From: Cucumibacter marinus DSM 18995
Lineage (GTDB): Bacteria; Pseudomonadota; Alphaproteobacteria; Rhizobiales; Devosiaceae
Direction of reading: 5' to 3'
NCBI RefSeq assembly: GCF_000429865.1
Contig: NZ_KE386977.1
Coordinates: forward strand, 119,393 to 183,392
DNA length: 64,000 bases
Notes under the pieces: model-generated
What the model saw: only the letters and a program-made list of their open reading frames with translations
Database searches by the model: none
What the model was told of the DNA's origin: nothing
Shown: positions 54,086-63,377 of the stretch, in pieces
Numbering within the stretch: the stretch's first letter is position 1
Layout of the letters: each line of letters starts with the position of its first letter
Program-made: the position numbers and the translations under genes

Positions 54086-55132
54086 TCAGCGTTTCAAAAT
54101 GTCAGCGATGGCCGCCAGAACGGCGTCATTGTCATCTTCGAGCCCGATGGTGATCCGAAACGCCGGCGTGCCGTCAGCCATGGCAAAGCCCGTCACCAGG
54201 ATGCCCCGTTGAGCCAGGGCGGTCTTCATGTCGGGCACGGCCGAGGGGCTCGGCATGGCGATGAAATTGGCCGCTGTATCGAAAGGCGTGAGGCCGAGCG
54301 CACTCAACCCTCGGGCCAGCCTGTCGCGTTCGCGGGCGATGGCCGCGACATTCGCTTCCATGATTTCGCGATGTTGCAGCGCCGCGATGCCTGCGGCCTG
54401 CGCGGCAGCATTGACCGAGAAATTGGGGCGCCTGAGCCGGCAGTGCTCGGCCAGTGCTTCATCGCTGGCAATGCCATAGCCGAGCCGCAACCCCGCCAGC
54501 CCGAAGGCCTTGGAGAAGCTGCGCGTCGTCAGCCAGTTGCCCGGACGCTTTTCGAGAAGCGGCAGGGTCTCCGGACCACCGGCTTCGCGCCCGAACTCGT
54601 AATAGGCCTCATCGAGATGCAGGAGAATGTGTGCAGGCACACCGGCGATCAGTTTCTCGAGCGCGTCGGCGGAGAGCAGCCCGCCGGTGGGGTTATTGGG
54701 GCTCGGCACGCAGACCATCTTCGTCCTGGGCCCGATCGCGGCAAGCACCCCGTCGATATCCGGCACGCCATTGGCCAGCACCGGCACTGTGACGACCTTG
54801 AACCCCACATGCCTGGCGACCTTCTGATAGGTCGGGAAGCTGGGGTCCGGCACGACGATCTCATCGTCTGGCCGTAAAACGTCGCCGATCACCGGGATCA
54901 GATGTAGGATCTCATTGGTGCCTGCTGAGACGAAGACCCGGCTTTCCGGTGCCCCGGCATAGGCTGCGATTTCGGTTACGAGGGCCGGCCCGAAATCGGA
55001 AGGATACCGATTGACCGTCGCTGCCGCCTGGGCGATGGCGGCCTGCACGGGTTCGGGCACCGGAAAGGGGCTTTCATTGAGATGCATCCGCCGCGGCGCG
55101 GCGGCACGGGCCTTATCTGTGGGACCAGTCAT
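54086..55132 (-). CDS. HisC-like class I/II aminotransferase
   Basis: A 348-residue PLP enzyme of the histidinol-phosphate aminotransferase branch: LNESPFPVPEPV at the start, the VSAGTNEILHLIP segment, PNNPTGG, HLDEAYYEFG and the PLP lysine in TRSFSKAFGLAGLRLGYGIAS. A biosynthetic role is possible, but its position after hutH and a peroxidase-related gene suggests a role on histidine or a related amino acid. Its ATG at 55132 overlaps the upstream gene by 20 bp; a later in-frame ATG (MHLNESPF) is an alternative. Confidence 0.85.
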   Translation of the reverse strand: MTGPTDKARAAAPRRMHLNESPFPVPEPVQAAIAQAAATVNRYPSDFGPALVTEIAAYAGAPESRVFVSAGTNEILHLIPVIGDVLRPDDEIVVPDPSFPTYQKVARHVGFKVVTVPVLANGVPDIDGVLAAIGPRTKMVCVPSPNNPTGGLLSADALEKLIAGVPAHILLHLDEAYYEFGREAGGPETLPLLEKRPGNWLTTRSFSKAFGLAGLRLGYGIASDEALAEHCRLRRPNFSVNAAAQAAGIAALQHREIMEANVAAIARERDRLARGLSALGLTPFDTAANFIAMPSPSAVPDMKTALAQRGILVTGFAMADGTPAFRITIGLEDDNDAVLAAIADILKR

Positions 55133-55718
55133 CGGGGTCGTCCGAATTATTGGGCGAAAGCCCCAGAACATCACCATCCGTATTCACACCCAGCCCGAGC
55201 ACCGTGCGGTTGGCATAGGAGAAATAGGCCGCCACCTGATTGATTTCGAGGATCTGGCCGTCATCGAACCCGGCCTCGCGGAGCGCATCGATATGCTTGG
55301 GGCCGATGGCGGAGGGATCGCGGGTCAGCCAGCGGGCATAATCGAGGGCTGCGGCCTGGCTTTCATCGAAAGCGGTGTCGAACTCACCCGAAACCAGCGC
55401 TCGGCGCATATTGTTGGCCCGCAGATCGTCGCCCAGCAGCCGTTTCATCCCGGCGAAATGATGCTCGACGCAATAAGCGCAGGCATTGAGATGGCTGACC
55501 AGCACGCCAATGGCTTCGAGGAACCATTTCGGTACGGTGTTGGCCGAATGGTGCAGCACATATTTGTAGATCGCCATGTGGCCATCCATGGTGTGCGGCC
55601 TCAGGCTATGCGCCATCATGATATTGTCGACATTGTCGTCCGGCCCCTTCACCCGGTCATAGAGCTGCTTCAGCCGGCCGGTGGCCTCGGCGTAGGGAAC
55701 GGTCTTGATATAGGTCAT
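55113..55718 (-). CDS. Peroxidase-related / AhpD-like carboxymuconolactone decarboxylase family protein
   Basis: A 201-residue alpha-helical protein with the redox CxxC motif in [14 protein letters not shown], as in AhpD-type alkylhydroperoxidases. Members are often named peroxidase-related enzymes; substrates are rarely known. It overlaps hutH by 4 bp (ATGA) and the HisC-like gene by 20 bp, so it is translated with them. It might deal with an oxidised intermediate, which is a guess. Confidence 0.8.
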   Translation of the reverse strand: MTYIKTVPYAEATGRLKQLYDRVKGPDDNVDNIMMAHSLRPHTMDGHMAIYKYVLHHSANTVPKWFLEAIGVLVSHLNACAYCVEHHFAGMKRLLGDDLRANNMRRALVSGEFDTAFDESQAAALDYARWLTRDPSAIGPKHIDALREAGFDDGQILEINQVAAYFSYANRTVLGLGVNTDGDVLGLSPNNSDDPDDWSHR

Positions 55719-57262
55719 GAGGCATCCTGTGGGGCATGAGTGGAGCCGATGGGCGAGGTGACGAGACCGGACAGCGCGCCGTCTCGCACAAGTGTCCGGG
55801 CTGTCTCGATATCGGGGGCAAAGAACCGATCCTTGTCAAAGGCCGGGACAGCATCGCGCAGGCGTGTCATGGCGGCTTCGAGCGGGGCTGAGCTTTGCAT
55901 CGGGCGGTGGAATTCAAGACCCTGCGCCGCGGCCAGCCATTCGATCGCAAGGACCGCCTCGAGATTGCCGGCCATCTGGGTGAGGCGCCGGGCCGCGTAA
56001 GTTGCCATCGACACATGGTCTTCCTGATTGGCGGACGTCGGAATGGAATCGACCGAGGAGGGCGTCGCCAGCGCCTTGTTCTCCGAGACCAGCGCAGCAG
56101 CGGTCACCTGCGGCATCATGAAACCGGAATTGAGCCCCGAATTGACGATCAGAAAGGGCGGCAGGCCCGACTGGTTGGTGTCGACCAGCAAGGCTTGCCG
56201 CCTTTCCGACAGGGAACCGGTTTCAGCAATGGCAAGGGCGATGATATCGGCGGCAAAAGCCACCGGCTGGGCGTGGAAATTTCCACCCGACAGCACGTCA
56301 CCGTCCTCGGGGAAGATCAGCGGATTGTCCGAGACCGAATTGGCCTCGTTTTCAAGGATTTGCGCCGCATGGGTGAGCTGGTCGAGGCATGCGCCCATGA
56401 CCTGGGGCTGGCATCTGAGGCAATAGGGGTCCTGCACCCGGGTACATTCGCGATGGCTTTCACGGATCGTCGAACCGGCCATCAGGGCCCTGAGCGCACC
56501 GGCTACCGCGATCTGGCCAGGCTGGCGGCGAATGGCCGAGATCCGAGCATCGAACGGGGTGTCGGAACCCTTGGCGGCGTCGGTGGTCAACGCGCCGGCC
56601 ACCAGCGATGTGCGCAAAAGGTCCTCGGCGAGGAACAGCCCCTTGAGCGCCAGCGCCGTCGAGACCTGGGTGCCGTTGATCAGCGCCACGCCTTCCTTCG
56701 CCGCGAGTTCGAACGGCGGGATGCCGGCGCGCGACAGCGCCTCGGCTGCATCGAGCGTTTCGCCATCGAGTCGGGCCTTGCCGATCCCCATCATCCCGGC
56801 AGCCATGTGAGACAGCGGGGCGAGATCACCCGAAGCACCGACCGAGCCTTTCTCGGGGATGACCGGGGTCACCCCGGCTTCGATCATCTTCATCAGTGTG
56901 TCGACAACCACCCAGCGCACCCCGGAATGGCCTTGCGCCAGCGAGGCGGCCTTGAGCGCCATCACGAGACGCACGACATCGTCGGGCAACGGGTCGCCCG
57001 TGCCGACCGAATGCGAGGCAATGAGATTGCGCTGCAGGGTGACGAGATCGGCGGGGTCGATGCGGACCGAGGCCAGTTTGCCGAACCCGGTATTGACCGC
57101 ATACATCACGCGGCCATCCTCGATCATACCTTCAAGCGCCGTGCGGCAGGTCTCGACCGCCTCGCGCGCGCCGTCTGCCAGGACAACCGGCGCGCCCTCA
57201 AAGACACGCTGCCAGTCTGCAAGGCCGGTTTCACCGGGCGCAATGATTACGGTATCGCTCAT
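55715..57262 (-). CDS. hutH: Histidine ammonia-lyase
   Basis: A 515-residue lyase that removes ammonia from histidine to give urocanate. The MIO cofactor forms from Ala143-Ser144-Gly145 in [14 protein letters not shown]. Tyr54 (MYAVNTGFG), His84 (SHSVGTG), the Asn in NGTQ, and the Glu in NQEDHVSM are the active-site residues. The nearby [11 protein letters not shown] has Gln where Pseudomonas enzymes have Glu, as in some other HALs. Action on a histidine analogue cannot be excluded. The next gene upstream encodes the ABC ATPase. Confidence 0.88.
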   Translation of the reverse strand: MSDTVIIAPGETGLADWQRVFEGAPVVLADGAREAVETCRTALEGMIEDGRVMYAVNTGFGKLASVRIDPADLVTLQRNLIASHSVGTGDPLPDDVVRLVMALKAASLAQGHSGVRWVVVDTLMKMIEAGVTPVIPEKGSVGASGDLAPLSHMAAGMMGIGKARLDGETLDAAEALSRAGIPPFELAAKEGVALINGTQVSTALALKGLFLAEDLLRTSLVAGALTTDAAKGSDTPFDARISAIRRQPGQIAVAGALRALMAGSTIRESHRECTRVQDPYCLRCQPQVMGACLDQLTHAAQILENEANSVSDNPLIFPEDGDVLSGGNFHAQPVAFAADIIALAIAETGSLSERRQALLVDTNQSGLPPFLIVNSGLNSGFMMPQVTAAALVSENKALATPSSVDSIPTSANQEDHVSMATYAARRLTQMAGNLEAVLAIEWLAAAQGLEFHRPMQSSAPLEAAMTRLRDAVPAFDKDRFFAPDIETARTLVRDGALSGLVTSPIGSTHAPQDAS

Positions 57263-57319
57263 AAGATCCTCGACAACGGGGAGAAACGCGGGCGGCGGAG
57301 AGAGCCGTCCGCGCGGTCC

Positions 57320-58114
57320 TCAGGACAGCAACAGGCTGTCGTCGGCGAGTTCTTCGCCCTGGGTCTTCTGGAACAGATCGAGCAGGTCCTTGACTTCCAT
57401 GCCCTCGCGTTCCGAGCCGGCCACATCGAAGATGATCCGCCCGCGGTGGAACATGATCGTTCGCTCGCCCGTATCGAGGGCCTGCGCCATCGAATGGGTC
57501 ACCATCAGCGCCGTCAGCCCGAGGCTTTCGACGATCTCCTTGGTGAGCGAAAGCACGAAGTCGGCTGTCTTGGGGTCGAGCGCTGCGGTGTGCTCGTCAA
57601 GCAGCAGGATGCGGGATTCGCCCGTCGTCGCCATCAATAGCGAAACCGCCTGACGCTGGCCGCCCGAAAGCAGGCCGACCTTGTCATCGAGCCGGTTTTC
57701 GAGCCCGAGCCCGAGCACCTTGAGCCGCTCGGCGGTGGCCTCGCGCATCGAGCGGTCGATCGCCGACCCGAAGCCGCGCGGCTTGGTGCGGCCATGGGCG
57801 AGGGCGAAGTTCTCGATGATCGTCAGGTCTTCGCAGGTGCCCATTTTGGGATCCTGGAAGACGCGGGAAACAAGCTTTGCGCGCTTGTGAACCGGCCATC
57901 TGGTGACATCGGTTTCGTGCAGCTTGACCGAGCCCTGCTCGGTGGGCGCGAGGCCTGCCAGCACGTTGAGGGCGGTGGATTTGCCGGCCCCGTTCGACCC
58001 GATCACGGTGAGGAATTCGCCCTTGGGCACCGACAGGGTGACCCCGCGCAGGGCCTCGGTCTCGAGTGGCGTACCCTTGTTGAAGGTGACGTGAATGTCG
58101 TTGAGTTCGATCAT
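57320..58114 (-). CDS. ABC transporter ATP-binding protein (PF04392-type importer)
   Basis: A 264-residue ATPase: Walker A GSNGAGKST (39-47), signature LSGGQRQAV, Walker B ILLLDEHTAALDP and switch His in VTHSM. It partners the downstream-encoded permease and binding protein, whose type takes up amino acids (TrpXYZ-like) or unknown ligands. Starts 4 bp into the permease stop (ATGA). It lies just upstream of hutH, so import of the lyase substrate is likely. Confidence 0.93.
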   Translation of the reverse strand: MIELNDIHVTFNKGTPLETEALRGVTLSVPKGEFLTVIGSNGAGKSTALNVLAGLAPTEQGSVKLHETDVTRWPVHKRAKLVSRVFQDPKMGTCEDLTIIENFALAHGRTKPRGFGSAIDRSMREATAERLKVLGLGLENRLDDKVGLLSGGQRQAVSLLMATTGESRILLLDEHTAALDPKTADFVLSLTKEIVESLGLTALMVTHSMAQALDTGERTIMFHRGRIIFDVAGSEREGMEVKDLLDLFQKTQGEELADDSLLLS

Positions 58115-59106
58115 TTCTTGTCTCCCTCGCTCTTGTCTCCCTCACTCTTGGCGCCCTTGCGGCGCGACCGTCCGAAAGACGAGCCCGAATACTGGGCGAT
58201 CAGCGCCAGCGCGACGATGATGGCGGTGACGAGCTGCACGTCGGAGGCCTGCAGGCCGAGTTGGTCGGCATTGAGGGCCAGTGCCACGGCGGCGCGATAG
58301 AGGATCGCCCCGATCACACAGGCGATGGTGGCGATCAGGATGGTGCGCGAGGGAATGAGGCTCATGCCGACGATCACCGAGGCGAGCCCGACAATGATCA
58401 CCCCGATGCCCATATAGGCGTCGGCGGCACCGAAGATCTGGGCGAACAGCGCGCCCGCGAGGGCGGTCAGGGCATTGGCCAGCCCCACGCCCATCAGCCG
58501 CTGGCGGCCAACATTGATGCCATTGGCCTCCGCCATGGCCGGGTTGGCGCCGGCAGCCCGCATCGAAATGCCATTGCCCGTGTTGAGGAACCAGTTGACC
58601 GCCGCCAAGACCGCAACGATCACGAGGCCCAGGAAGATCGGGTTGAGCCAGATGCCGGGCAGGGGCACGAAGTCGAGCGTGTCGAAAACGGTGTCGACGC
58701 GCAGCAGCGGCTTGTTCGGCCCACCCATGATTCGAAGGTTGATCGAATAAAGCGCGATGGCGACCAGGATACCGGCAAGGATGTGCAGGATCTTGAACTG
58801 GACATTGAGGAGCGCGGTCACGAATCCGGCACCAAAGCCGACAATCGCGGCGCACACCGTGGCCAGCCAGGGGTTCATGCCGAGCCCGACCATCAGGCTC
58901 GCGGCAACGGCCGCGCCCAGCGGAAAACTGCCTTCGACCGTGAGGTCGGGAAAATCGAGAATGCGGAAGGTGAGATAGGCGCCGAGCGCGACCAGACCGA
59001 AGATGAAGCCGGTTTCGAACGTGCCGCCCAACTCGTAGGGAGAGAGGGGGAACCAGCCGAAGAACCAGGCAAAGAAGCTATCGAGAGACATTGAAGTGTT
59101 CGCCAT
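58111..59106 (-). CDS. ABC transporter permease
   Basis: A 331-residue inner-membrane permease with about nine or ten helices and the branch motif RILDFPDLTVEGSFPLGAAVAA and MRAAGANPAMAEANGINV, as in permeases paired with PF04392 binding proteins. The C terminus has a short tandem repeat KSEGDKSEGDKK from a 15-bp DNA repeat. It overlaps the ATPase gene by 4 bp. Confidence 0.9.
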   Translation of the reverse strand: MANTSMSLDSFFAWFFGWFPLSPYELGGTFETGFIFGLVALGAYLTFRILDFPDLTVEGSFPLGAAVAASLMVGLGMNPWLATVCAAIVGFGAGFVTALLNVQFKILHILAGILVAIALYSINLRIMGGPNKPLLRVDTVFDTLDFVPLPGIWLNPIFLGLVIVAVLAAVNWFLNTGNGISMRAAGANPAMAEANGINVGRQRLMGVGLANALTALAGALFAQIFGAADAYMGIGVIIVGLASVIVGMSLIPSRTILIATIACVIGAILYRAAVALALNADQLGLQASDVQLVTAIIVALALIAQYSGSSFGRSRRKGAKSEGDKSEGDKK

Positions 59107-59211
59107 TTCCGGTGGGCATGAGTGCCGGGATGATGGAGCAGGGGCGAGGCACCAGCGCGATTGGCCGGTGCACCGCGCCCGGAGTGTGCCCAGGCGCGGC
59201 GAAAGTTGCGA

Positions 59212-60198
59212 TTATTCGATGACCGAGGTTGCCCGGTCGATCACCGACTGCGGCACGGTCACGCCCATCTCGGCAGCGGCGTCGAGATTGATGAGGACGT
59301 TGAAGTCGGTAAGGACTTCATAGCCGATCACCGCGTCGATCTCGCCGGGGTTCTCGCCATTGAGGATGCGCGCGGCCATTTCGCCCGCGATCCGGCCAAT
59401 GCCGACATAGTCAAGTCCGACCGAGCCGATCACGCCACGTTCCACGGCGCCGGTTTCACCGGCAAACACCGGCGTGTCAGTGTCCTGTGCGATCTTCACG
59501 ATCGCTTCGAGTGCGGCCACGATGGTGGTGTCGTTCGGCACATAGATCGCATCGACTTCGCCGATCAGCTTCTGTGTCGCCAGCACCACCTCATTGGTCG
59601 TGGGCGAGGGGCTTTCGACCACGGTGATGCCGCGAGCTTCCGCCTCTTCCTTGATCCAGCCCAGGGTCGCGAGCGCATTGTCGAGCCCCGGATTGTAGAT
59701 GAAGCCGATGGTCTTCATGTCCGGCAGGATTTCCTGGAACAGGTCCATCTGCTGCTTGATCGGTGCCGCATCGGACACGCCGGTGACATTCCCGCCGGGC
59801 TGCTTGTATTGCGGGATCAGGCTCGCCTTGATCGGGTCGGTCACGGTCGCGAACACCACCGGAATGGTGTCAGTCGCCCCGATAATGGCCTGCGAGGTCG
59901 GGGTGGTGATCGGAATGATCACGGCCGGATCGTCACCAATGAATTTCTTCGCGATCTGCTGCTGGGTCGGCATGTTGCCGTTGGCGTTCTGGTAATCGAT
60001 GGTGATGTTCTCCCCATCGACGAAGCCGGCATCTGCCAGCCCTTCAATGATGCCGCGCTTGGTGTCGAGCAGAGCCGGCACCTCGACAATGGTCGAAATC
60101 GCGACGTGCTTCATGTCCTGCGCCTGGACCGCGGAGACAGCGCCAAGGCTGCCGGCGGTCGCAAGGAGGGCGAAGCCCAGACGGGTAATCGAGTTCAT
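59212..60198 (-). CDS. ABC transporter substrate-binding protein (PF04392 family)
   Basis: A 328-residue periplasmic binding protein with a signal peptide (1-26, cut after VQAQ). The mature protein starts HVAISTIVEVPALLDTKRGI, then GFVDGENITIDYQNANGN, and has the ITTPTSQAI and VTDPIKASLI segments that mark PF04392. Relatives bind aromatic or other amino acids, including tryptophan. GGGAG lies 8 bp before the ATG at 60198. It heads the minus-strand operon; a palindrome and the divergent iclR gene are upstream. Confidence 0.92.
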   Translation of the reverse strand: MNSITRLGFALLATAGSLGAVSAVQAQDMKHVAISTIVEVPALLDTKRGIIEGLADAGFVDGENITIDYQNANGNMPTQQQIAKKFIGDDPAVIIPITTPTSQAIIGATDTIPVVFATVTDPIKASLIPQYKQPGGNVTGVSDAAPIKQQMDLFQEILPDMKTIGFIYNPGLDNALATLGWIKEEAEARGITVVESPSPTTNEVVLATQKLIGEVDAIYVPNDTTIVAALEAIVKIAQDTDTPVFAGETGAVERGVIGSVGLDYVGIGRIAGEMAARILNGENPGEIDAVIGYEVLTDFNVLINLDAAAEMGVTVPQSVIDRATSVIE

Positions 60199-60319
60199 GT
60201 TCTTTCTCCCTGTGCGCGCCTTTGCGGCGCTGTGAACCGTCATTTGCGGTGCACCCGGGCTGGCCATCTCTCCATCTTCAAAGACCCTTGACGGAGACCC
60301 GGTCAGTCCGGATAGTAGC

Positions 60320-60334
60320 TCCTACATTGTAGGA
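60320..60334. promoter_or_regulatory. Palindromic operator candidate of the IclR-controlled divergon
   Basis: TCCTAC att GTAGGA, a perfect 6-bp inverted repeat. It lies 4 bp before the first possible iclR start (60339) and 122 bp upstream of the binding protein start. It sits in the only regulatory region shared by both operons, so it is a likely site for the IclR protein. Confidence 0.6.
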
Positions 60335-60338
60335 CACT

Positions 60339-61190
60339 ATGCCACATTATGAGAACATGACCACCGAGCTTGTCAATACCGAGAATGATCCTGCGCTGCG
60401 CGGCGTTGGCCTCCTGCACAAGGCGATGACCGTGCTTGAGCTGTTCTCGGCCGAACGCCCGACCTGGACCCAGGGCGAAATCGTGCGGGCAGCGGATCTG
60501 CCGCGCTCGACCGTCAGCCGGTTGGTGAGATATTTCGTGTCCCGCGGCTATCTCACCCTCAATGAACGCACCGCCCGATACTCGCTTGGCTTTGCAGCCA
60601 TCGAGCTCGGGCGGCGGGCGCAGCTGCAGTTTGACCTGTCGGCCATCGCCATGGATGTGGTTGAGGATCTTGCCCGCCGCACCAGGGAAACGGTGATGCT
60701 CACCGGCTTCAATCCCGCGGCGTTGGAGGTTGTCTGCCTCGACCAGATTCCCGCCCAGCATGGCGGCCTGCGCGTCTATGAGAATATCGGCGCCACCTTC
60801 CCGCTCTATTCGGGCGCCTCGGCCAAGCCCGTGCTCGCCCATTTGCCCGACACCATGGCCCAGCGGGTGATCGATGCGCCGATGCCCCCGATCAATCCTG
60901 CTGTGCCCATGCGCCCGGCGGCGCTGGTCGAGGATCTCGATGCGATTCGGGCTCGCGGTTATGCCACATCGCGGGAAGAAACCTATCCCGGTGTGGCCGG
61001 TGTCGGTGCCGCCATTCTCGATCCCGGCGGATTTCCGCTTGGTTCGATCGCCATTGCCGCCCCCATCCAGCGCATGGGCGAAGAGGCCATGGCCGGCTAC
61101 GGCACCATGGTTGCCGAGGCGGTCAAGCGCCTGACCGAAAGACTGACCGGCGAGAACGCCGACGCCATCGACCGGGAGGCGCGGGCGTGA
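60339..61190 (+). CDS. IclR-family transcriptional regulator
   Basis: A 283-residue regulator. The winged HTH (about 25-85) has AMTVLELFSAERPTWTQGEIVRAADLPRSTVSRLVRYFVSRGYL, and the C-terminal domain (about 105-270) is the IclR effector-binding GAF-like fold, including PLYSGASAKPVLAHL. It faces the transport/hutH operon across 140 bp and leads the quinone oxidoreductase, CoA-transferase and hutU genes, so it probably controls both. ATG 60339 is used; 60357 is an alternative that leaves the palindrome untranslated upstream. Confidence 0.92.
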   Translation: MPHYENMTTELVNTENDPALRGVGLLHKAMTVLELFSAERPTWTQGEIVRAADLPRSTVSRLVRYFVSRGYLTLNERTARYSLGFAAIELGRRAQLQFDLSAIAMDVVEDLARRTRETVMLTGFNPAALEVVCLDQIPAQHGGLRVYENIGATFPLYSGASAKPVLAHLPDTMAQRVIDAPMPPINPAVPMRPAALVEDLDAIRARGYATSREETYPGVAGVGAAILDPGGFPLGSIAIAAPIQRMGEEAMAGYGTMVAEAVKRLTERLTGENADAIDREARA

Positions 61191-62188
61191 GTGAAACGAC
61201 GATCACGCGTTGGCAGTCCGACAAACCGGGTCGCGATGCGATCGGGCTCGTGACGGTGCAAGCGCCGACGCCTGGACCGGGCGAATTGCTGGTGGGCGTG
61301 AAGGCTGCAGCGCTCAACTTCTCGGACCTCTTAATGCTCGAGGACAAATACCAGGTGCGCCCGCCGCGCCCCTTCACGCCGGGGCAGGAGATTGCCGGTG
61401 AAGTGATCGCTGCAGGCGAAGGAACCGGCTTCAGAACCGGCGACCGCATCGCCGCCAAGGTCGATTGGGGCGGGTTCGCTGAAGAGGCCATTGTGCGCGC
61501 CGATATGGCGCTGAGGCTGCCTGCCGATATCGGTTTCGTCACAGGCGCGGCGATCCCGGTCTCTTTCACTACCGCCATGGTCGCGCTGACCGAATGCACA
61601 AGGCTAAAGCCCGGCGAACATATCGTCATCCATGCGGCCGCCGGCGGCGTGGGGCTGGCGGCGGTTCAGCTTGCCAAATCCATGGGTGCTGTCGTGATCG
61701 GCACTGCCGGTTCTGAGGAAAAGCGCGATCTGGTGCGTGCCAGCGGGGCGGACTACTGCCTCGATTACCGCGATGAGGGCTGGCTCGACGAACTCTTCGC
61801 CATTACCGGGCCCGACCGGGCTCAGGTTGTGCTCGACCCGGTGGGGGGCGAGACGACGCTGCAAAGCCTCAGAGCCCTCGGACTCGATGGCCGGCTGCTG
61901 ATTGTCGGCTTTGCCTCGGGCACCATTCCGCAAATCCCGGCCCATCGTCTGCTGCTGCGGCGCATCGCAGCGATCGGGGTCTATTGGAACCACGACAAGG
62001 ACGCCGCCATGCTGCGCCGCGTGGCCCAGCGGATTACCGATGGGCTCGAGGCCGGCACCATCAAACCGGTTGTCGAAACCCGGGCGGGGCTCACCGCGCT
62101 CCCCGCCGCGCTCGACGATCTCGCCAATCGCCGCTCCCGCGGCAAACTCGTTCTCGATCTGACGGCAAGGGAGGCTGCGCATGGCTGA
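61187..62188 (+). CDS. Zinc-independent MDR/quinone oxidoreductase family enzyme
   Basis: A 333-residue NADPH enzyme of the medium-chain dehydrogenase superfamily. It has the N-terminal ALNFSDLLMLEDKY, GQEIAGEV, and the nucleotide-binding stretch IHAAAGGVGLAAVQLAK. Catalytic zinc ligands are absent, as in quinone oxidoreductases and enoyl reductases. The substrate is unknown; it may reduce an enoyl intermediate. GTG start overlaps the iclR stop (GTGA). Confidence 0.88.
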   Translation: MSETTITRWQSDKPGRDAIGLVTVQAPTPGPGELLVGVKAAALNFSDLLMLEDKYQVRPPRPFTPGQEIAGEVIAAGEGTGFRTGDRIAAKVDWGGFAEEAIVRADMALRLPADIGFVTGAAIPVSFTTAMVALTECTRLKPGEHIVIHAAAGGVGLAAVQLAKSMGAVVIGTAGSEEKRDLVRASGADYCLDYRDEGWLDELFAITGPDRAQVVLDPVGGETTLQSLRALGLDGRLLIVGFASGTIPQIPAHRLLLRRIAAIGVYWNHDKDAAMLRRVAQRITDGLEAGTIKPVVETRAGLTALPAALDDLANRRSRGKLVLDLTAREAAHG

Positions 62189-63377
62189 TCGCAACCTGCT
62201 TGAAGGTGTCCGCATTCTCGATCTGACGCGCGTGATGTCGGGACCCTATTGCACGGCCATGCTGGGCGATCTCGGCGCCGAGATCACCAAGATCGAGATG
62301 CCTGGTTTTGGCGAGGAAGGCCGCCATTTCGCGCCTTACAAAGAGGGCGAGAGCACCTATTTCATGCTGCTCAATCGCGGCAAGCGCTCGATTGCGATCG
62401 ACCTCAAATCGGAAGAAGGCGTGGCGCTTGTCAAAAAGCTCGCCCGCGACAGCGATGTGGTGGTCGAGAATTTCCGCCCCGGCGTCGCGAAAAGGCTGGG
62501 TCTCGACCATGAGACGTTGCGCGCAGAGAACCCCAAGCTGATCTACGCCTCGATTTCCGGCTTCGGCCAGGACGGGCCCTACGCCAAGTGGCCGGCTTTC
62601 GACCTTGTCATTCAGGCGATGAGCGGATTGATGTCGATCACCGGCGAGCCCGAGGGCCGCGCCAACGCCGTGGGCGAGAGCATCGCCGATGTCGCCACCG
62701 GCATGTTCGCGAGCTGGGGCATTCTGGCTGCCCTGTTCGACCGCGAAAAGACCGGCGAAGGGCGCTATCTCGAAGTCGCCATGCTCGATGCGGTCTTTTC
62801 GATGCTGCTGACGGGGCTCAGCCGGGAGATGTTCACCGACAAGCCGGTGCGCCGGGTCGGCAATCGCCACCCCGAGACCTATCCGGTCGACAGTTTCGCC
62901 ACCCGCGACGGCGATGTGGTGCTGGTCGGGTTCACCGACCGCATCTTTGCCGGTATCTGCGCTGCCATCGGGCGGCCCGAACTGGCTCAAGACCCGCGCT
63001 TCATCGACAATCAGGCGCGCAACGACCACGAAAACGAACTGCGTGGGATCATCGCCGACTGGGCCAAGGCCCAAACCCGTGCCGAGGCTGTCGAAGCCCT
63101 GCAACAGGCCGGCGTGCCTGCCGGACCGGTCTGGTCGCTCGGCGATGTGTTGGCCTCCGACCACAGCGCTGCGCGCGGCCTCGTTGCTTCGGGCACCAAT
63201 GCGGTGCTGGGCGACATTCCCCTCATCCCCCAACCGGTGCATTTCGCCGGCGCGCCAAGGCCCCACGGCCAGCGCGCACCCACCCTTGGCGAAGACACCG
63301 ATGCCGTGCTGGCCGAAAGACTGGGTCTGACGGCAGACGACATCGCGTCCCTGCGCGAAAAAAAGGTAATTGCATGA
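62181..63377 (+). CDS. CaiB/BaiF family CoA-transferase
   Basis: A 398-residue class III CoA-transferase, which moves CoA between carboxylic acids. It begins [33 protein letters not shown] and contains the catalytic-Asp region VAMLDAVF. The substrate is unknown. In this operon it may activate an acid from the pathway. It overlaps its upstream neighbour by 8 bp and the hutU start by 4 bp. Confidence 0.92.
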   Translation: MADRNLLEGVRILDLTRVMSGPYCTAMLGDLGAEITKIEMPGFGEEGRHFAPYKEGESTYFMLLNRGKRSIAIDLKSEEGVALVKKLARDSDVVVENFRPGVAKRLGLDHETLRAENPKLIYASISGFGQDGPYAKWPAFDLVIQAMSGLMSITGEPEGRANAVGESIADVATGMFASWGILAALFDREKTGEGRYLEVAMLDAVFSMLLTGLSREMFTDKPVRRVGNRHPETYPVDSFATRDGDVVLVGFTDRIFAGICAAIGRPELAQDPRFIDNQARNDHENELRGIIADWAKAQTRAEAVEALQQAGVPAGPVWSLGDVLASDHSAARGLVASGTNAVLGDIPLIPQPVHFAGAPRPHGQRAPTLGEDTDAVLAERLGLTADDIASLREKKVIA

